Below, piece by piece: positions 52,965-61,503 of a stretch of 64,000 nt of DNA. Each line of letters opens with the position of its first letter. Position 1 is the first letter of the stretch. Location of the stretch: contig WTKD01000003.1 of assembly GCA_011524535.1 (NCBI GenBank), positions 1 to 64,000 of the forward strand. The letters run 5' to 3'. Position numbers and translations under genes: made by a program. The DNA is from Spirochaetaceae bacterium (GTDB lineage: Bacteria > Spirochaetota > Spirochaetia > WTKD01). The notes beneath the pieces are model-generated. The model searched no databases. It worked only from the letters and a program-made list of their open reading frames with translations, and was not told the origin of the DNA.

Positions 52965-53969
52965 TTAGCGCATGAATGAATCTATGAGCATCGCGTCGCC
53001 GTATGAAAAAAATCGAAATCCTCTACGTACAGCATTTTTGTAATGACCAATCATTTGATCATATCCGATAAGCGAAGCAATCAATACGAGTAGTGTGGAA
53101 AATGGTGTGTGGAAATTCGTAAATAGAGAAGTTATGGTCTTGCAGGTATATCCAGGGGTTATAAATAAACGTGTATCGGCTTTTCCCGGGGTTATATTTC
53201 CCTGGGAATCAGTCGCGGATTCAATACAACGAAGGCTTGTGGTCCCGATTGCCAAAATTTGATTTTTGTTTTCTTTGGCTCTATTAATTATTCTAGCTGT
53301 TTGTTCAGAGATGCTGTATTTTTCGGTGTGCATAGGGTGTTTGTCTATGTTGGCCGTTTTTATGGGCGTAAACGTTCCTAACCCGGTATGTAAAATAATG
53401 GGAGCGATTGTTATCTCTTTCATAGTGCATTGTGTAAGCAGAGAATCGGTAATATGTAACCCTGCTGTTGGTGCAGCAGCGGAGCCTAGGATATCTGCGT
53501 ATATGGTCTGGTAGCGGGTATCATCTGCGGTTTCTGTTTTTCTTCGAATATAGGGGGGGAGTGGAATGTTGCCGTGTTCTTCTATATACGATTCTGTGAG
53601 TGGTAGATCGCAGTGAAGTTTTCCTTCACTGTACAGAGCTGACATACCTCCTTCCAGCACATAGGATTCTCCCGATTTTGTTTTCCGTGAAATAACAGAC
53701 CATGTTTGTTCTGTTTCCTGTTCCAGGAGTAAGAATTCTACTTTTTTGTTCGTTTTTGCATGCCGAGCAAAGATTCGAGCTTTTCGAACTTTTGATGTAT
53801 TAATGACAATAACTGTTTTTCTTTTTAGAAAATGGATAAGAGATTCAACGGTTGTACATAATGCATGTTCGTCTTTGAGGACCATTAATCGGGCTCTTTC
53901 CCGTTGCTCATGAGGATACTGTGCTATGAGATGCGGAGGCAGATCAAAGAAAAGTTTGCTGGTCTTCAT
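52965..53969 (-). CDS. queA: S-adenosylmethionine:tRNA ribosyltransferase-isomerase
   Basis: Builds epoxyqueuosine from preQ1 on tRNA using the ribosyl group of SAM. It has 334 residues. It opens FFDLPPHLIAQYPHEQRERARLMVL, the conserved N-terminus, and has AAPTAGLHIT (about 164-173) and LHTGLGTFTPI (about 193-203). It works in the same pathway as tgt. The start overlaps ruvB by 26 bases; the ruvB-queA order is common. Confidence 0.96.
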   Translation of the reverse strand: MKTSKLFFDLPPHLIAQYPHEQRERARLMVLKDEHALCTTVESLIHFLKRKTVIVINTSKVRKARIFARHAKTNKKVEFLLLEQETEQTWSVISRKTKSGESYVLEGGMSALYSEGKLHCDLPLTESYIEEHGNIPLPPYIRRKTETADDTRYQTIYADILGSAAAPTAGLHITDSLLTQCTMKEITIAPIILHTGLGTFTPIKTANIDKHPMHTEKYSISEQTARIINRAKENKNQILAIGTTSLRCIESATDSQGNITPGKADTRLFITPGYTCKTITSLFTNFHTPFSTLLVLIASLIGYDQMIGHYKNAVRRGFRFFSYGDAMLIDSFMR

Positions 53970-54981
53970 TACGTTGCTCCGAATGCAGCATTTCTTTTTC
54001 TTCCCCTAATAACTCATAGGCGGCTGCGGTTGCAATTCTCCCCTTTGACGTACGTTGCAGAAATCCTTTTCTTATGAGATAAGGTTCATAGTATTGCTCA
54101 ATGCTGTCCTGACTTTCTCCAATGGCTATGGCTATACTTTGAACTCCCACCGGCCCACCATTAAAATGCTGTATAATTTTCTTTAAAATAACCTTATCTT
54201 GCAATTCGAGGCCGTTTTTGTCGATTTCTAACGCGTTGAGTGCGCGCTCTATTACATCGAGCGTCAACCTATGATGACCTGCTACTTGTGCAATATCACG
54301 AATACGTCTCAAAAGGCGGTTGGCAACACGCGGAGTCCCTCGACTTGATTCGGCGATTCTTTTATACGCGTTTGGTTCAACTTCTATAGAGAGGAGGTCT
54401 GCCGATCTAGCCAGAATCTGTTCAAGCTCGGCGTCTGTGTAATATTGCAAACGAAAATTTATTCCAAATCGATTTCTCATCGGTTCACTAACAGCTCCAG
54501 GGCGCGTTGTCGCTCCTACGAGGGTACATTTTGGCAATGGAATTCGTATCGTGCGTGCTGCTGGTCCTTGACCGATGATCCAATCCAAGGCGCGTTCTTC
54601 CATCACGGTGTATAATAGCTCTTCGATCGCAGGTCGCAGGCGATGCAATTCGTCGATAAACAAGACCCCAAATTCAGGGATTGTGGTGAGTATGCCAGCC
54701 AGGTCCTTTGGTTTTTCCAATGCGGGAGCTGACGTTATACGTATCTCGCTGTCGAGTTCTTTTGCAATGATACTTGCTAATGTCGTTTTTCCCAATCCGG
54801 GAGGACCGCTAAGCAATACATGGTCGAGTGATTCATTGCGTTGTTTTGCAGCCAGAATAAATGTTCCAAGGTTTTGTTTGATGGCACCTTGCCCTGCAAA
54901 TTCGGATAAATACTGCGGTCTCAACGCAGGATTTATTGAATCGTCTTCGAGGGTTTCTTCGCTTTGTAATATCTCATTCAT
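53944..54981 (-). CDS. ruvB: Holliday junction branch-migration helicase RuvB
   Basis: AAA+ motor of the RuvABC resolvasome, 345 residues. Walker A is LSGPPGLGKTTLASI (about 56-70). Walker B reads VLFIDELHRLRPAIEE, with DELH in place of the usual DEIH. TLVGATTRPGAVSEPMRNRFG is the sensor region. The C-terminal winged helix (LIRKGFLQRTSKGRIAT) is intact. It overlaps ruvA by 4 bases (ATGA). Confidence 0.97.
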   Translation of the reverse strand: MNEILQSEETLEDDSINPALRPQYLSEFAGQGAIKQNLGTFILAAKQRNESLDHVLLSGPPGLGKTTLASIIAKELDSEIRITSAPALEKPKDLAGILTTIPEFGVLFIDELHRLRPAIEELLYTVMEERALDWIIGQGPAARTIRIPLPKCTLVGATTRPGAVSEPMRNRFGINFRLQYYTDAELEQILARSADLLSIEVEPNAYKRIAESSRGTPRVANRLLRRIRDIAQVAGHHRLTLDVIERALNALEIDKNGLELQDKVILKKIIQHFNGGPVGVQSIAIAIGESQDSIEQYYEPYLIRKGFLQRTSKGRIATAAAYELLGEEKEMLHSEQRNEDQQTFL

Positions 54982-55565
54982 ATCGAACGCCCGCCCAGTT
55001 TTTTTAGAAGAAGCCTAAAAATTTCGTCTTCAGGCATATCCTTGGCTATTTCAGGAGTATTTTCCATTGCTTCATAGACCTCATCATGAGTGTACCCCAT
55101 ATGAACCAATCCAAGAATGATGTCCGAGCGAATGTCTGAACTTTTTTCTACAGGCTGCTCATCGGGAAGATTATCTTTGAGTTGTACAAATATTTGTTCT
55201 ATTTTCTTTTTCCCCAGTCCTGAAACGGTTGAAAGAGGTGCAAAATCCTTTGTTTTAATACTACGCCAGACATAAGATACATCGAGTTCGGATACAATGC
55301 CAAGTGCTTGTTTTGGCCCAATACCATTTACTTTTTGCAAAGACAAAAAGGTTTCTCTTACGAAGCTGGAGGAAAATCCAAACAATTTCATCGTATCTTC
55401 TCTGTGCAGGAGGTGTATGTATATGACTTTTTTTGTTCCTTCCTGCTGCATGATTATAGCTTTGCAACGTTCTCCCATACTTATATCCCATTCGATGAAT
55501 GATGAATGCAAAAGAATGCGTTTTTCCCCACCATCGCTAACTGTTCCCCACAGCTTGTTTATCAC
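54978..55565 (-). CDS. ruvA: Holliday junction DNA-binding protein RuvA
   Basis: Tetrameric junction-binding subunit, 195 residues. It has an N-terminal OB domain (MINKLWGTVSDGGEKRILL), a helix-hairpin-helix domain (LQKVNGIGPKQALGI, about 76-90, and LSTVSGLGKKKIEQIFVQLKD, about 110-130), and a C-terminal RuvB-binding domain (DIILGLVHMGYTHDEVYEAM). The start is a GTG that overlaps the ruvC stop (GTGA). Confidence 0.94.
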   Translation of the reverse strand: MINKLWGTVSDGGEKRILLHSSFIEWDISMGERCKAIIMQQEGTKKVIYIHLLHREDTMKLFGFSSSFVRETFLSLQKVNGIGPKQALGIVSELDVSYVWRSIKTKDFAPLSTVSGLGKKKIEQIFVQLKDNLPDEQPVEKSSDIRSDIILGLVHMGYTHDEVYEAMENTPEIAKDMPEDEIFRLLLKKLGGRSI

Positions 55566-56044
55566 ACTGGAACCCCATTATGCGATAGAATATGGGTCAA
55601 GGCCACCGCAATAGCATCGCTGGCATGTGATGGAATATTTTTTACAGGGATTTTCAATATGATGGAAATCATCGTATTTACCTGGTGTTTACTGGCTTTC
55701 CCTATTCCCGCAACACATTTTTTCACCTCATTTGGAGAATAATTCATAATCGAAAGCCCGCCATGGATTCCAGCAAGGCGAATAACACCGATTGCTTCAG
55801 ATACCGCGAAAGCGCTCGAAACATTTATACCAAAATACAATTTTTCGAGTGCGATCGCACGCACATTGTACTCTTTGATGAGTAAGCAACATGTAGTATA
55901 TATGTGGTTTAGCCGGTGTTCGATGGGCTCAGTACTACTTGTAGAAATGACCGATTGATGGAGTATTTTTGGGCGTTGGGCGTTCATCTCTAATACGGCA
56001 ACGCCGGTAGACGCAATCCCTGGATCTATTCCCATGCACGTCAT
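55562..56044 (-). CDS. ruvC: Holliday junction resolvase RuvC
   Basis: Endonuclease that cuts Holliday junctions, 160 residues from this ATG. The acidic residues are in MGIDPGIASTGVAVLE (first Asp), ALEKLYFG (Glu) and SHASDAIAVAL (last Asp). The third catalytic position is histidine (HASD), the arrangement known from some RuvC enzymes instead of DAAD. A GTG one codon earlier overlaps the yebC stop and could also serve. Confidence 0.94.
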   Translation of the reverse strand: MTCMGIDPGIASTGVAVLEMNAQRPKILHQSVISTSSTEPIEHRLNHIYTTCCLLIKEYNVRAIALEKLYFGINVSSAFAVSEAIGVIRLAGIHGGLSIMNYSPNEVKKCVAGIGKASKHQVNTMISIILKIPVKNIPSHASDAIAVALTHILSHNGVPV

Positions 56045-56772
56045 CACTCAACGATGCATTCGGGATCCAAATTGTTGGCAACTTCTTGAACATCATCGTT
56101 GTCTTCCAACAATTCAATGATTTTTAATACTTTTGCTGCTTTTTCGCTATCAAGAGAAATAAAATTGTCTGGAAGCAATGCCTGTTCGGCGTAGAGGGGG
56201 CTAAAGGACTGTAATGCTTGGTGGACTTCATCAAAGCTGTTCGATTCTGTAATTACAGTGAATTCTTTTTGCTCGGTTTCAACATTCTCTGCACCAGCCT
56301 CAAGCGCGGCTTCAAAGAGTTCGTCTTCCGACACATTGTCAGAAGAAATGCGAATGATGCCTTTTCGCGCAAACATATACGAGACACAGCCGTTTTCGCC
56401 GAGATTCCCCCCGTGCTTGTTGAAAATACTTCTCACATCGGCAGTGGTTCGATTTTTATTATCGGTTAAGCATTGAATAAGGAGGGCCACTCCACCCGGA
56501 CCATAGCCTTCAAAGGAACATTCTTCATACTGAACGCCTTCTAATTCCCCAGTACCCTTCTTTATGGCGCGCTCGATATTATCATTGGGCATGTTTACCC
56601 CACGGGCCTTAATAATCGCGTTTCTCAATGCTGGATTTGCATCCATCGATCCGCCACCTGCACGTGCAGCAACGGAGATTTCACGAATGATTTTGGTGAA
56701 AAGTTTGCCCCTTTTAGCGTCTTGTGCACCCTTTTTGTGTTTTATGGTTGACCATTTACTATGTCCGGACAT
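56044..56772 (-). CDS. yebC: YebC/PmpR family protein
   Basis: The 242-residue member of the YebC family (also linked to relief of ribosome stalling at proline runs) opens [32 protein letters not shown], the invariant N-terminus, and has [29 protein letters not shown] near 88-115. The next gene, ruvC, is the usual neighbour. A promoter with a -10 box ending 8 bases before the ATG suggests a leaderless or near-leaderless message. Confidence 0.96.
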   Translation of the reverse strand: MSGHSKWSTIKHKKGAQDAKRGKLFTKIIREISVAARAGGGSMDANPALRNAIIKARGVNMPNDNIERAIKKGTGELEGVQYEECSFEGYGPGGVALLIQCLTDNKNRTTADVRSIFNKHGGNLGENGCVSYMFARKGIIRISSDNVSEDELFEAALEAGAENVETEQKEFTVITESNSFDEVHQALQSFSPLYAEQALLPDNFISLDSEKAAKVLKIIELLEDNDDVQEVANNLDPECIVE

Positions 56773-56780
56773 GTACAGTT

Positions 56781-56809
56781 AGCGTACAAGCAGAAGCATA
56801 GGTTGTCAA
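56781..56809 (-). promoter_or_regulatory. yebC-ruvCAB-queA promoter, near-leaderless
   Basis: On the minus strand a consensus -35 box TTGACA (56804-56809) and -10 box TACGCT (56781-56786) are 17 bases apart. The ATG lies 8 bases after the -10 box, so the transcript would carry 0-2 untranslated bases. No ribosome binding site fits. Confidence 0.65.
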
Positions 56810-56856
56810 TATTTTCGGTATCTGCATAGCTATTGTGCAGGTAGTGTACTCAGTAA

Positions 56857-56878
56857 GAAGGCTATACCTAGAGCCTTC
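56857..56878 (-). terminator. Hairpin after the signal-peptidase paralogue
   Basis: A 7-bp stem (GAAGGCT/AGCCTTC) with an 8-base loop lies about 20 bases beyond the stop codon of the 56898 gene. It has no T-run on the minus strand, so it may be a weak or Rho-independent-like terminator, or a processing end. Confidence 0.4.
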
Positions 56879-56897
56879 CATACAATGAATAAAGGGC

Positions 56898-57614
56898 CTA
56901 GTATGCCTTATACATATGAATAGGCCAATACCGAAAGACGACCAGGGAACGTATTGATGAGATAGGAAGGCTGCTCCAATATCGTGAATCAAGACCCTCT
57001 TTTCGATTGTCAGATAACACGAATACATGCCCCTCGGGGACACGTATCTCATCGAATGTGCCGGTATATGGGGCATTGATACTGGATGTAGTCGAAAGAT
57101 CGGACCGAATGGAATATGCAGCATCAATCAATTCAAATTCTGATCGTGGGGAAGAGCTATCCTCAGTGAAAATGGATGCTTCAAATGTATTCATCGAAAT
57201 CCTTTCGTATTCAAATGCAATTATTCTTCGTAATGCAAGCTTGCGTATATCTGTAGGGTATATTCCAAAACTGATAGCATCGAGTAACAATTCCAAGGCA
57301 ACAGTGTTAAAAGAGCCTTCCTGTATACGAACAGCAACTATACGGCCGCGAAGATTCGTTTTGTTTTCCTTCTTCAATGCATCTCGTGCGAACCATCCGG
57401 CAAGCGGGCTCACAACGACCCTGTCTCCAGGGAGTAATTCCGGATTCATCTGCGCTGAAGAAATACCCACGGGATAGCCTAGGAATTGCACAAGAAAGAG
57501 GCGCATTGCAACGGTTAAAATATATAAATATATAACACGACGCAAAATACCCCGTGATTGACGACCCCTCCCCCTATTCGATTTATATACTTGAAATCGT
57601 GGGTATATAGCCAT
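56898..57614 (-). CDS. Signal peptidase I paralogue lacking the catalytic dyad
   Basis: The 238-residue protein aligns with LepB: one N-terminal membrane helix (about 26-46), the box GISSAQMNPELLPGDRVVV matching the family's P-x-G-S-M-x-P-x-L-x-x-G-D, and a C-terminal box VLSDNRKEGLDSRYWSSLPISSI matching GDNRxxSxDSRxxG. The nucleophile serine is glutamine (AQM, codon at 57450-57452), and the general-base lysine of KRVxGxPGD is arginine (LRRIIAFEYER). It should therefore be inactive as a peptidase. It starts 1 base after the lepB stop and is co-transcribed with it. Confidence 0.8.
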   Translation of the reverse strand: MAIYPRFQVYKSNRGRGRQSRGILRRVIYLYILTVAMRLFLVQFLGYPVGISSAQMNPELLPGDRVVVSPLAGWFARDALKKENKTNLRGRIVAVRIQEGSFNTVALELLLDAISFGIYPTDIRKLALRRIIAFEYERISMNTFEASIFTEDSSSPRSEFELIDAAYSIRSDLSTTSSINAPYTGTFDEIRVPEGHVFVLSDNRKEGLDSRYWSSLPISSIRSLVVFRYWPIHMYKAY

Positions 57615-57615
57615 C

Positions 57616-58575
57616 CTATTCTATGCTTCCGAATCTATTGAAAGGGAAAAATCTAAATAAGGGGCGCCCTATGAGCAATTCGTTGTCTACAGCGCCGAAA
57701 AAACGAGCATCACGCGAATTGTCCCTGTTGTCACCCATGGGAAAAAATTGATCTTGTCCGACATGCCATCCTTGGCTGTATAGTTTATAGCGCATTGCTT
57801 CTGATACGCTGTAGGGAGCAATTTGTAACCCGGCTTGATGCCTTATTATTCCATAGAAAAATGGGTCGATTTGCTGCGAAACTGCAAAGTCTTCTAGTCT
57901 TTGTTGTTCTTGTATATCGAGGATACCGTAGTCTGCTCTGGCAGAGAGGGCTATGTATTCTTCTAGTAGTTCTTTGTCTTCATCGGATTCGCGATAGTTG
58001 ACCGCTGTTTTGCTAAACCGCATTATTTCTCTCTCATCGAACCATGCATCAGTCCCTGCCGGTGATAGATATACCTTTCCCTGTTCGTATCTAAGCGAAT
58101 CTCCAGGCAAGCCCACGACGCGTTTTACCAATAATTCGGCTCGTATTTGCCCATCCCTATCGCGATCTATATTTACGGTTCCAAGCGAAAGAAGGTGGAG
58201 AAAACGCTGTATTATTGTGAATAGAGAGCCCTGTGGACGATAGCTGGGGTTTTGAAAAACAACTATTTCCCCCCGTTTTGGAGCACGTATAGAGGGTATT
58301 TTTGCAAAATAAGGGATTAACACTGGCCCGAAGGTTACTTTCTCGACAAATATTCTGTCATTTAATGCAAATACTGGAATCATGGAACCGGTAGGTATGA
58401 CGTATGCCTGAAGAACTAGCTGATTTATTAGAAATACAACTCCAATTGCCCAAAGAAATTCATACAGAAATAGGAGGATTTTTGATCTTCCTTTTCTTTT
58501 TTCCTCTCTCCGTTTTTTGCGGTATTTTCTATAACTAAGAAACGATTCGGTGACATGAATCATCCATTGTGTCAT
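57616..58575 (-). CDS. lepB: Signal peptidase I
   Basis: Membrane serine protease that removes signal peptides of secreted proteins, 319 residues. It has a basic N-terminus, one membrane helix (about 32-54), the nucleophile box VIPTGSMIPVFALNDRIFV (Ser near 73), the lysine box LVKRVVGLPGDSL (about 150-162), and MGDNRDNSRDARFFGAV near 277-293. An insertion of about 80 residues lies between the last two boxes. The -10 box ends 6 bases before the ATG. Confidence 0.95.
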   Translation of the reverse strand: MTQWMIHVTESFLSYRKYRKKRREEKRKGRSKILLFLYEFLWAIGVVFLINQLVLQAYVIPTGSMIPVFALNDRIFVEKVTFGPVLIPYFAKIPSIRAPKRGEIVVFQNPSYRPQGSLFTIIQRFLHLLSLGTVNIDRDRDGQIRAELLVKRVVGLPGDSLRYEQGKVYLSPAGTDAWFDEREIMRFSKTAVNYRESDEDKELLEEYIALSARADYGILDIQEQQRLEDFAVSQQIDPFFYGIIRHQAGLQIAPYSVSEAMRYKLYSQGWHVGQDQFFPMGDNRDNSRDARFFGAVDNELLIGRPLFRFFPFNRFGSIE

Positions 58576-58581
58576 AGGCTA

Positions 58582-58610
58582 AGCATATCGGAGAGTGTCT
58601 TACCGAACAA
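58582..58610 (-). promoter_or_regulatory. lepB promoter, leaderless type
   Basis: On the minus strand the -35 box TTGTTC (58605-58610) and -10 box TATGCT (58582-58587) are 17 bases apart. The ATG follows after 6 bases. It is divergent from the 58623 promoter, with only 12 bases between their -35 boxes. Confidence 0.6.
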
Positions 58611-58622
58611 GTCCGGTTGGTA

Positions 58623-58651
58623 TTGACAGAAGGTATACCTGCTACTATTAT
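58623..58651 (+). promoter_or_regulatory. Promoter of the 58660 gene-smpB operon, near-leaderless
   Basis: A consensus -35 box TTGACA (58623-58628) and -10 box TATTAT (58646-58651) are 17 bases apart. The ATG lies 8 bases after the -10 box, so transcription should begin at, or up to two bases before, the start codon. No ribosome binding site is present. Confidence 0.7.
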
Positions 58652-58659
58652 ATTCTTAC

Positions 58660-60129
58660 ATGCAGCGAGAGCGGGTCGTTCTAAAGCCGATTCTATCAAT
58701 GCGACCCACTGTGTATATTCCTATCATATGGGGAGTTCTTGGTATTGCAATAATCTTCCTTGTTTTTCTTCTCCATGGTATAAGGAACCGAGGCAGCATT
58801 GTAGAGATCACTGTTAGCCCTCCAAAAGCCAGTATTTTTGTAGATAACGAGTTTTTTGGCACCGATGCAGATAAATCGTTTTTGCCTTCTGGTTCGTATA
58901 CGTTGGAAGTACAAAAAACTGGGTATGTTCCTCATATAGAAAATCTAAAGACTTCAAATCGAATATTTGGAACCCTTTTCTTCCCATCCCGTAAGCGTAT
59001 TTCAGTGGAACTACAGCTGAAAGACGAAAATATCGTTCTTGGTTCTGCAATAAATGACTTTTCCTGGAGCAGTGATATAAATGAAAACGTGGTCTTTGGA
59101 TCAAAATTACCGCTCACCGAGACCGTGTCCGAAGTTCTTATGATTGGTAACACCGATCTTGCGCTTCGCTTACTTACAAAGGCGATCCCCTTCCTACCTG
59201 GAGAGAAAAATCATTACGATTTTCTTACCGCCCTGGACAGGTTAGAGGAATACGACCCGGCGGTTTTCGCCGATGCATTATCTATCTTTGCTTCTATGCA
59301 TCCGTATCTAGCACATTCTGAGGGGCGAATCTCCGCCGAAGTTTTGCAACGTATGGAAATTGGTTTGACTACAGGATCAAACGAAGAATCGGTAAGAACT
59401 ACCCATAATTACCTTACACAGATGGCAGAAAGGCAACAGGAATCTGGCGATCCGCTTGTTATTGCTGGAATAGAATTTAGCTCATTGCGAGGTGGGTTAT
59501 CGTATATGTTTGGAGAAAACGGAATCATATACCCCCAGCCCTATGATTTACCCGATTTTTTTATCATGCAAGATGAGATAAGCATAGCGCAGTATGAGCA
59601 GTTTTTTTCCTCCCCGTTTGCTTCAGGATATCCAGAAGATATACGTGCATCGTATGCTTCGTTCGACGAACTTGATGCATCAGTCGATGAAGAGGATGCT
59701 ATGCGCTTTGTAAGTCTTGCGGGGGCGCGTGCATTCGCTGATTATATAAACGAACTTCTTTCTGAAACGACGTACGGAAATGATTGGATTGCACGCTTAC
59801 CTTATGCCCATGAATGGGAGTATGCAACCCAGATTAACAACAGTCATGGCGCAATTTCAACAAAAACAGAGGCTTTGAATAGCGAATCAATAGGATTACG
59901 CGATCTAACCGGGGGAGTCTGGGAATGGATGGAGCAGCCGTATAATCCGCTGTACGGTTTTGTGAATGATAAGGACCTTGTATCAGTAGACTTACAGGAA
60001 GTACGTGGAGGGGCAACACACAGTGAAGAAGAGACTTTCTCTCCCCAGATTCGCGGAATGCAGGAGGTCGATTGGAAAACCGAATTTTTGGGTTTTAGAC
60101 TGGTTTTGGTTCCGAAACAAGAAGAATAG
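58660..60129 (+). CDS. Membrane-anchored PEGA / FGE-sulfatase-domain protein
   Basis: The 489-residue protein has one membrane helix near residues 20-42, then a PEGA domain (VEITVSPPKASIFVDNEFFG...LPSGSYTLEVQKTGYVP, about 47-95), a helical middle part, and a C-terminal formylglycine-generating-enzyme-like (SUMF1) fold: EISIAQYEQFF, ARLPYAHEWEYATQ, GLRDLTGGVWEWMEQPYN, VRGGATHSEEE, FLGFRLVLV. The two copper-binding cysteines of true FGE are not seen, so it is probably a structural or ligand-binding variant. It is followed by smpB after 20 bases. Confidence 0.85.
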   Translation: MQRERVVLKPILSMRPTVYIPIIWGVLGIAIIFLVFLLHGIRNRGSIVEITVSPPKASIFVDNEFFGTDADKSFLPSGSYTLEVQKTGYVPHIENLKTSNRIFGTLFFPSRKRISVELQLKDENIVLGSAINDFSWSSDINENVVFGSKLPLTETVSEVLMIGNTDLALRLLTKAIPFLPGEKNHYDFLTALDRLEEYDPAVFADALSIFASMHPYLAHSEGRISAEVLQRMEIGLTTGSNEESVRTTHNYLTQMAERQQESGDPLVIAGIEFSSLRGGLSYMFGENGIIYPQPYDLPDFFIMQDEISIAQYEQFFSSPFASGYPEDIRASYASFDELDASVDEEDAMRFVSLAGARAFADYINELLSETTYGNDWIARLPYAHEWEYATQINNSHGAISTKTEALNSESIGLRDLTGGVWEWMEQPYNPLYGFVNDKDLVSVDLQEVRGGATHSEEETFSPQIRGMQEVDWKTEFLGFRLVLVPKQEE

Positions 60130-60149
60130 GTTTTGAGGAACAATCTCTC

Positions 60150-60599
60150 ATGACTAAAGAACCGCATAAGCAATTTTCCTTGGTGAATCGGAAGGCTTTT
60201 CATGAATATCTTGTCATTTCTACACTGGAATGTGGGTTGGAATTGCGGGGCACCGAGGTTAAATCAATCCGGGCATCGCAGGTTTCTTTTGCAGGAGCCT
60301 ATGGAAACATAGAAGCTGGCGAATTGTGGTTGATTGGCATGCATGTTGCTGAGTATTCCCACAAGGGTCATACAACACACGAATCCTTACGCAAGAAAAA
60401 ACTCCTTGTAACAAAGCGTGAGCTGCATAAACTCTCACGTCAGACCGCTGAGAAAGGGTTAACACTAATTCCCCTAAAATTATACGAGAAATCGCACAGG
60501 TTAAAGCTTGAACTGGGTGTGTGTAGGGGCAAGCGTTACCACGATAAGCGCCAAACAGAAAAGGAAAAAACACAAAAAAAGGAAATGACGGAGGAGTAA
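60150..60599 (+). CDS. smpB: SsrA-binding protein SmpB
   Basis: Escorts tmRNA to stalled ribosomes. It has 149 residues. The start VNRKAFHEYLVISTLECGLELRGTEVKSIRASQVSF is the family core, then HKGHTTHESLRKKKLLV, and a basic C-terminal tail (GVCRGKRYHDKRQTEKEK) that enters the mRNA channel. GAGGAAC precedes the ATG. Its partner ssrA lies 0.9 kb downstream on the same strand. Confidence 0.97.
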   Translation: MTKEPHKQFSLVNRKAFHEYLVISTLECGLELRGTEVKSIRASQVSFAGAYGNIEAGELWLIGMHVAEYSHKGHTTHESLRKKKLLVTKRELHKLSRQTAEKGLTLIPLKLYEKSHRLKLELGVCRGKRYHDKRQTEKEKTQKKEMTEE

Positions 60600-60603
60600 A
60601 TCT

Positions 60604-61416
60604 ATGAAAAGCCCGGCTGATTATATTCAATTTCCAAAGAATGAAAAGAAGAGAACCCCTGAGGGGGTGACCCTATTTCTTGATTTTTCCACAACAGTCT
60701 TGCTGAAAGCAGGAGAAATCGCCCGTTCCTATTTCGATGCAAAATATACTGTTGAAGTAAAAAAAGATAGCTCTTTTGTCACGCAGGTCGACAAAGAAAT
60801 TGATCTTTATATACGTGAAACTATTGAACAACGCTTTCCTGATCACGGGATATTTAGCGAAGAATATTCCGAAAAGTCTTCGAGCTCTTCTTCATATAGA
60901 TGGATTCTAGATCCTATAGATGGTACTTTCTCCTTTTTGTCGGGTATTCCCTTCTATTCCATCTTGCTCGCTCTCGAGGTAGATGATCAACTTGTTTTTG
61001 GAGCCATGGCCTTCCCTGAACTTCACCGCATATACTCCGGCGGTATAGGATGCCCACCCGAATGCAATGGGAAACCGCTTTTAAATACTCGTAGACAATC
61101 CCTGTCTTCTTCGCTTATCTTAACGACCGATCCCTGTAGTTTGTATTCCCATGATCAACCTTTTACAACCGCTCTATTCAAGGGGTGCAAGGCAATGCGT
61201 ACATGGGCGGATTCCTATGCTTATGCAATGTTGCTCGATGGAAAGGCTGATATTGCCCTCGATTTCGGTATGAAACTCTGGGATTGTGCGGCAATCATCC
61301 CGATATTAGAAGCATCCCAATGTGTGTACGATTTCCGTAAACGGACTGCTGACACGTATGATCTAATATCAGCCACACACGATACATTGTTGCAAGAAGT
61401 CCTGGCTTTGCGTTGA
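60604..61416 (+). CDS. Inositol-monophosphatase family protein
   Basis: A 270-residue Mg-dependent phosphatase. The metal sites are visible: a glutamate region GIFSEEYSE (about 80-88), WILDPIDGTFSFLSGIPFYS (about 101-120) and LWDCAAIIPILEAS (about 222-235; the family has WDxAAG). Candidate substrates include inositol phosphates and PAP (CysQ-like), and the sequence does not decide between them. GGAGGAG precedes the ATG by 6 bases, and it follows smpB by 4 bases. Confidence 0.87.
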   Translation: MKSPADYIQFPKNEKKRTPEGVTLFLDFSTTVLLKAGEIARSYFDAKYTVEVKKDSSFVTQVDKEIDLYIRETIEQRFPDHGIFSEEYSEKSSSSSSYRWILDPIDGTFSFLSGIPFYSILLALEVDDQLVFGAMAFPELHRIYSGGIGCPPECNGKPLLNTRRQSLSSSLILTTDPCSLYSHDQPFTTALFKGCKAMRTWADSYAYAMLLDGKADIALDFGMKLWDCAAIIPILEASQCVYDFRKRTADTYDLISATHDTLLQEVLALR

Positions 61417-61464
61417 GAAGATATTATTTGCAGGCCTTAATGGCTTTGTTTTACGTTTCAGAAA

Positions 61465-61493
61465 TAGACAATACCTCTTTTGTTGTATATTAT
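61465..61493 (+). promoter_or_regulatory. Candidate tmRNA promoter
   Basis: TAGACA (61465-61470) and TATTAT (61488-61493) are 17 bases apart. The mature tmRNA 5' end is 10 bases beyond the -10 box. An overlapping TATGTA at 61491-61496 would fit the start more closely. Confidence 0.5.
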
Positions 61494-61503
61494 GTATAGC
61501 TAC

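Noticed and set aside
56898-57614. Second active signal peptidase
   Set aside because: Both catalytic residues are replaced (Ser to Gln, Lys to Arg), so it is reported as an inactive paralogue instead.
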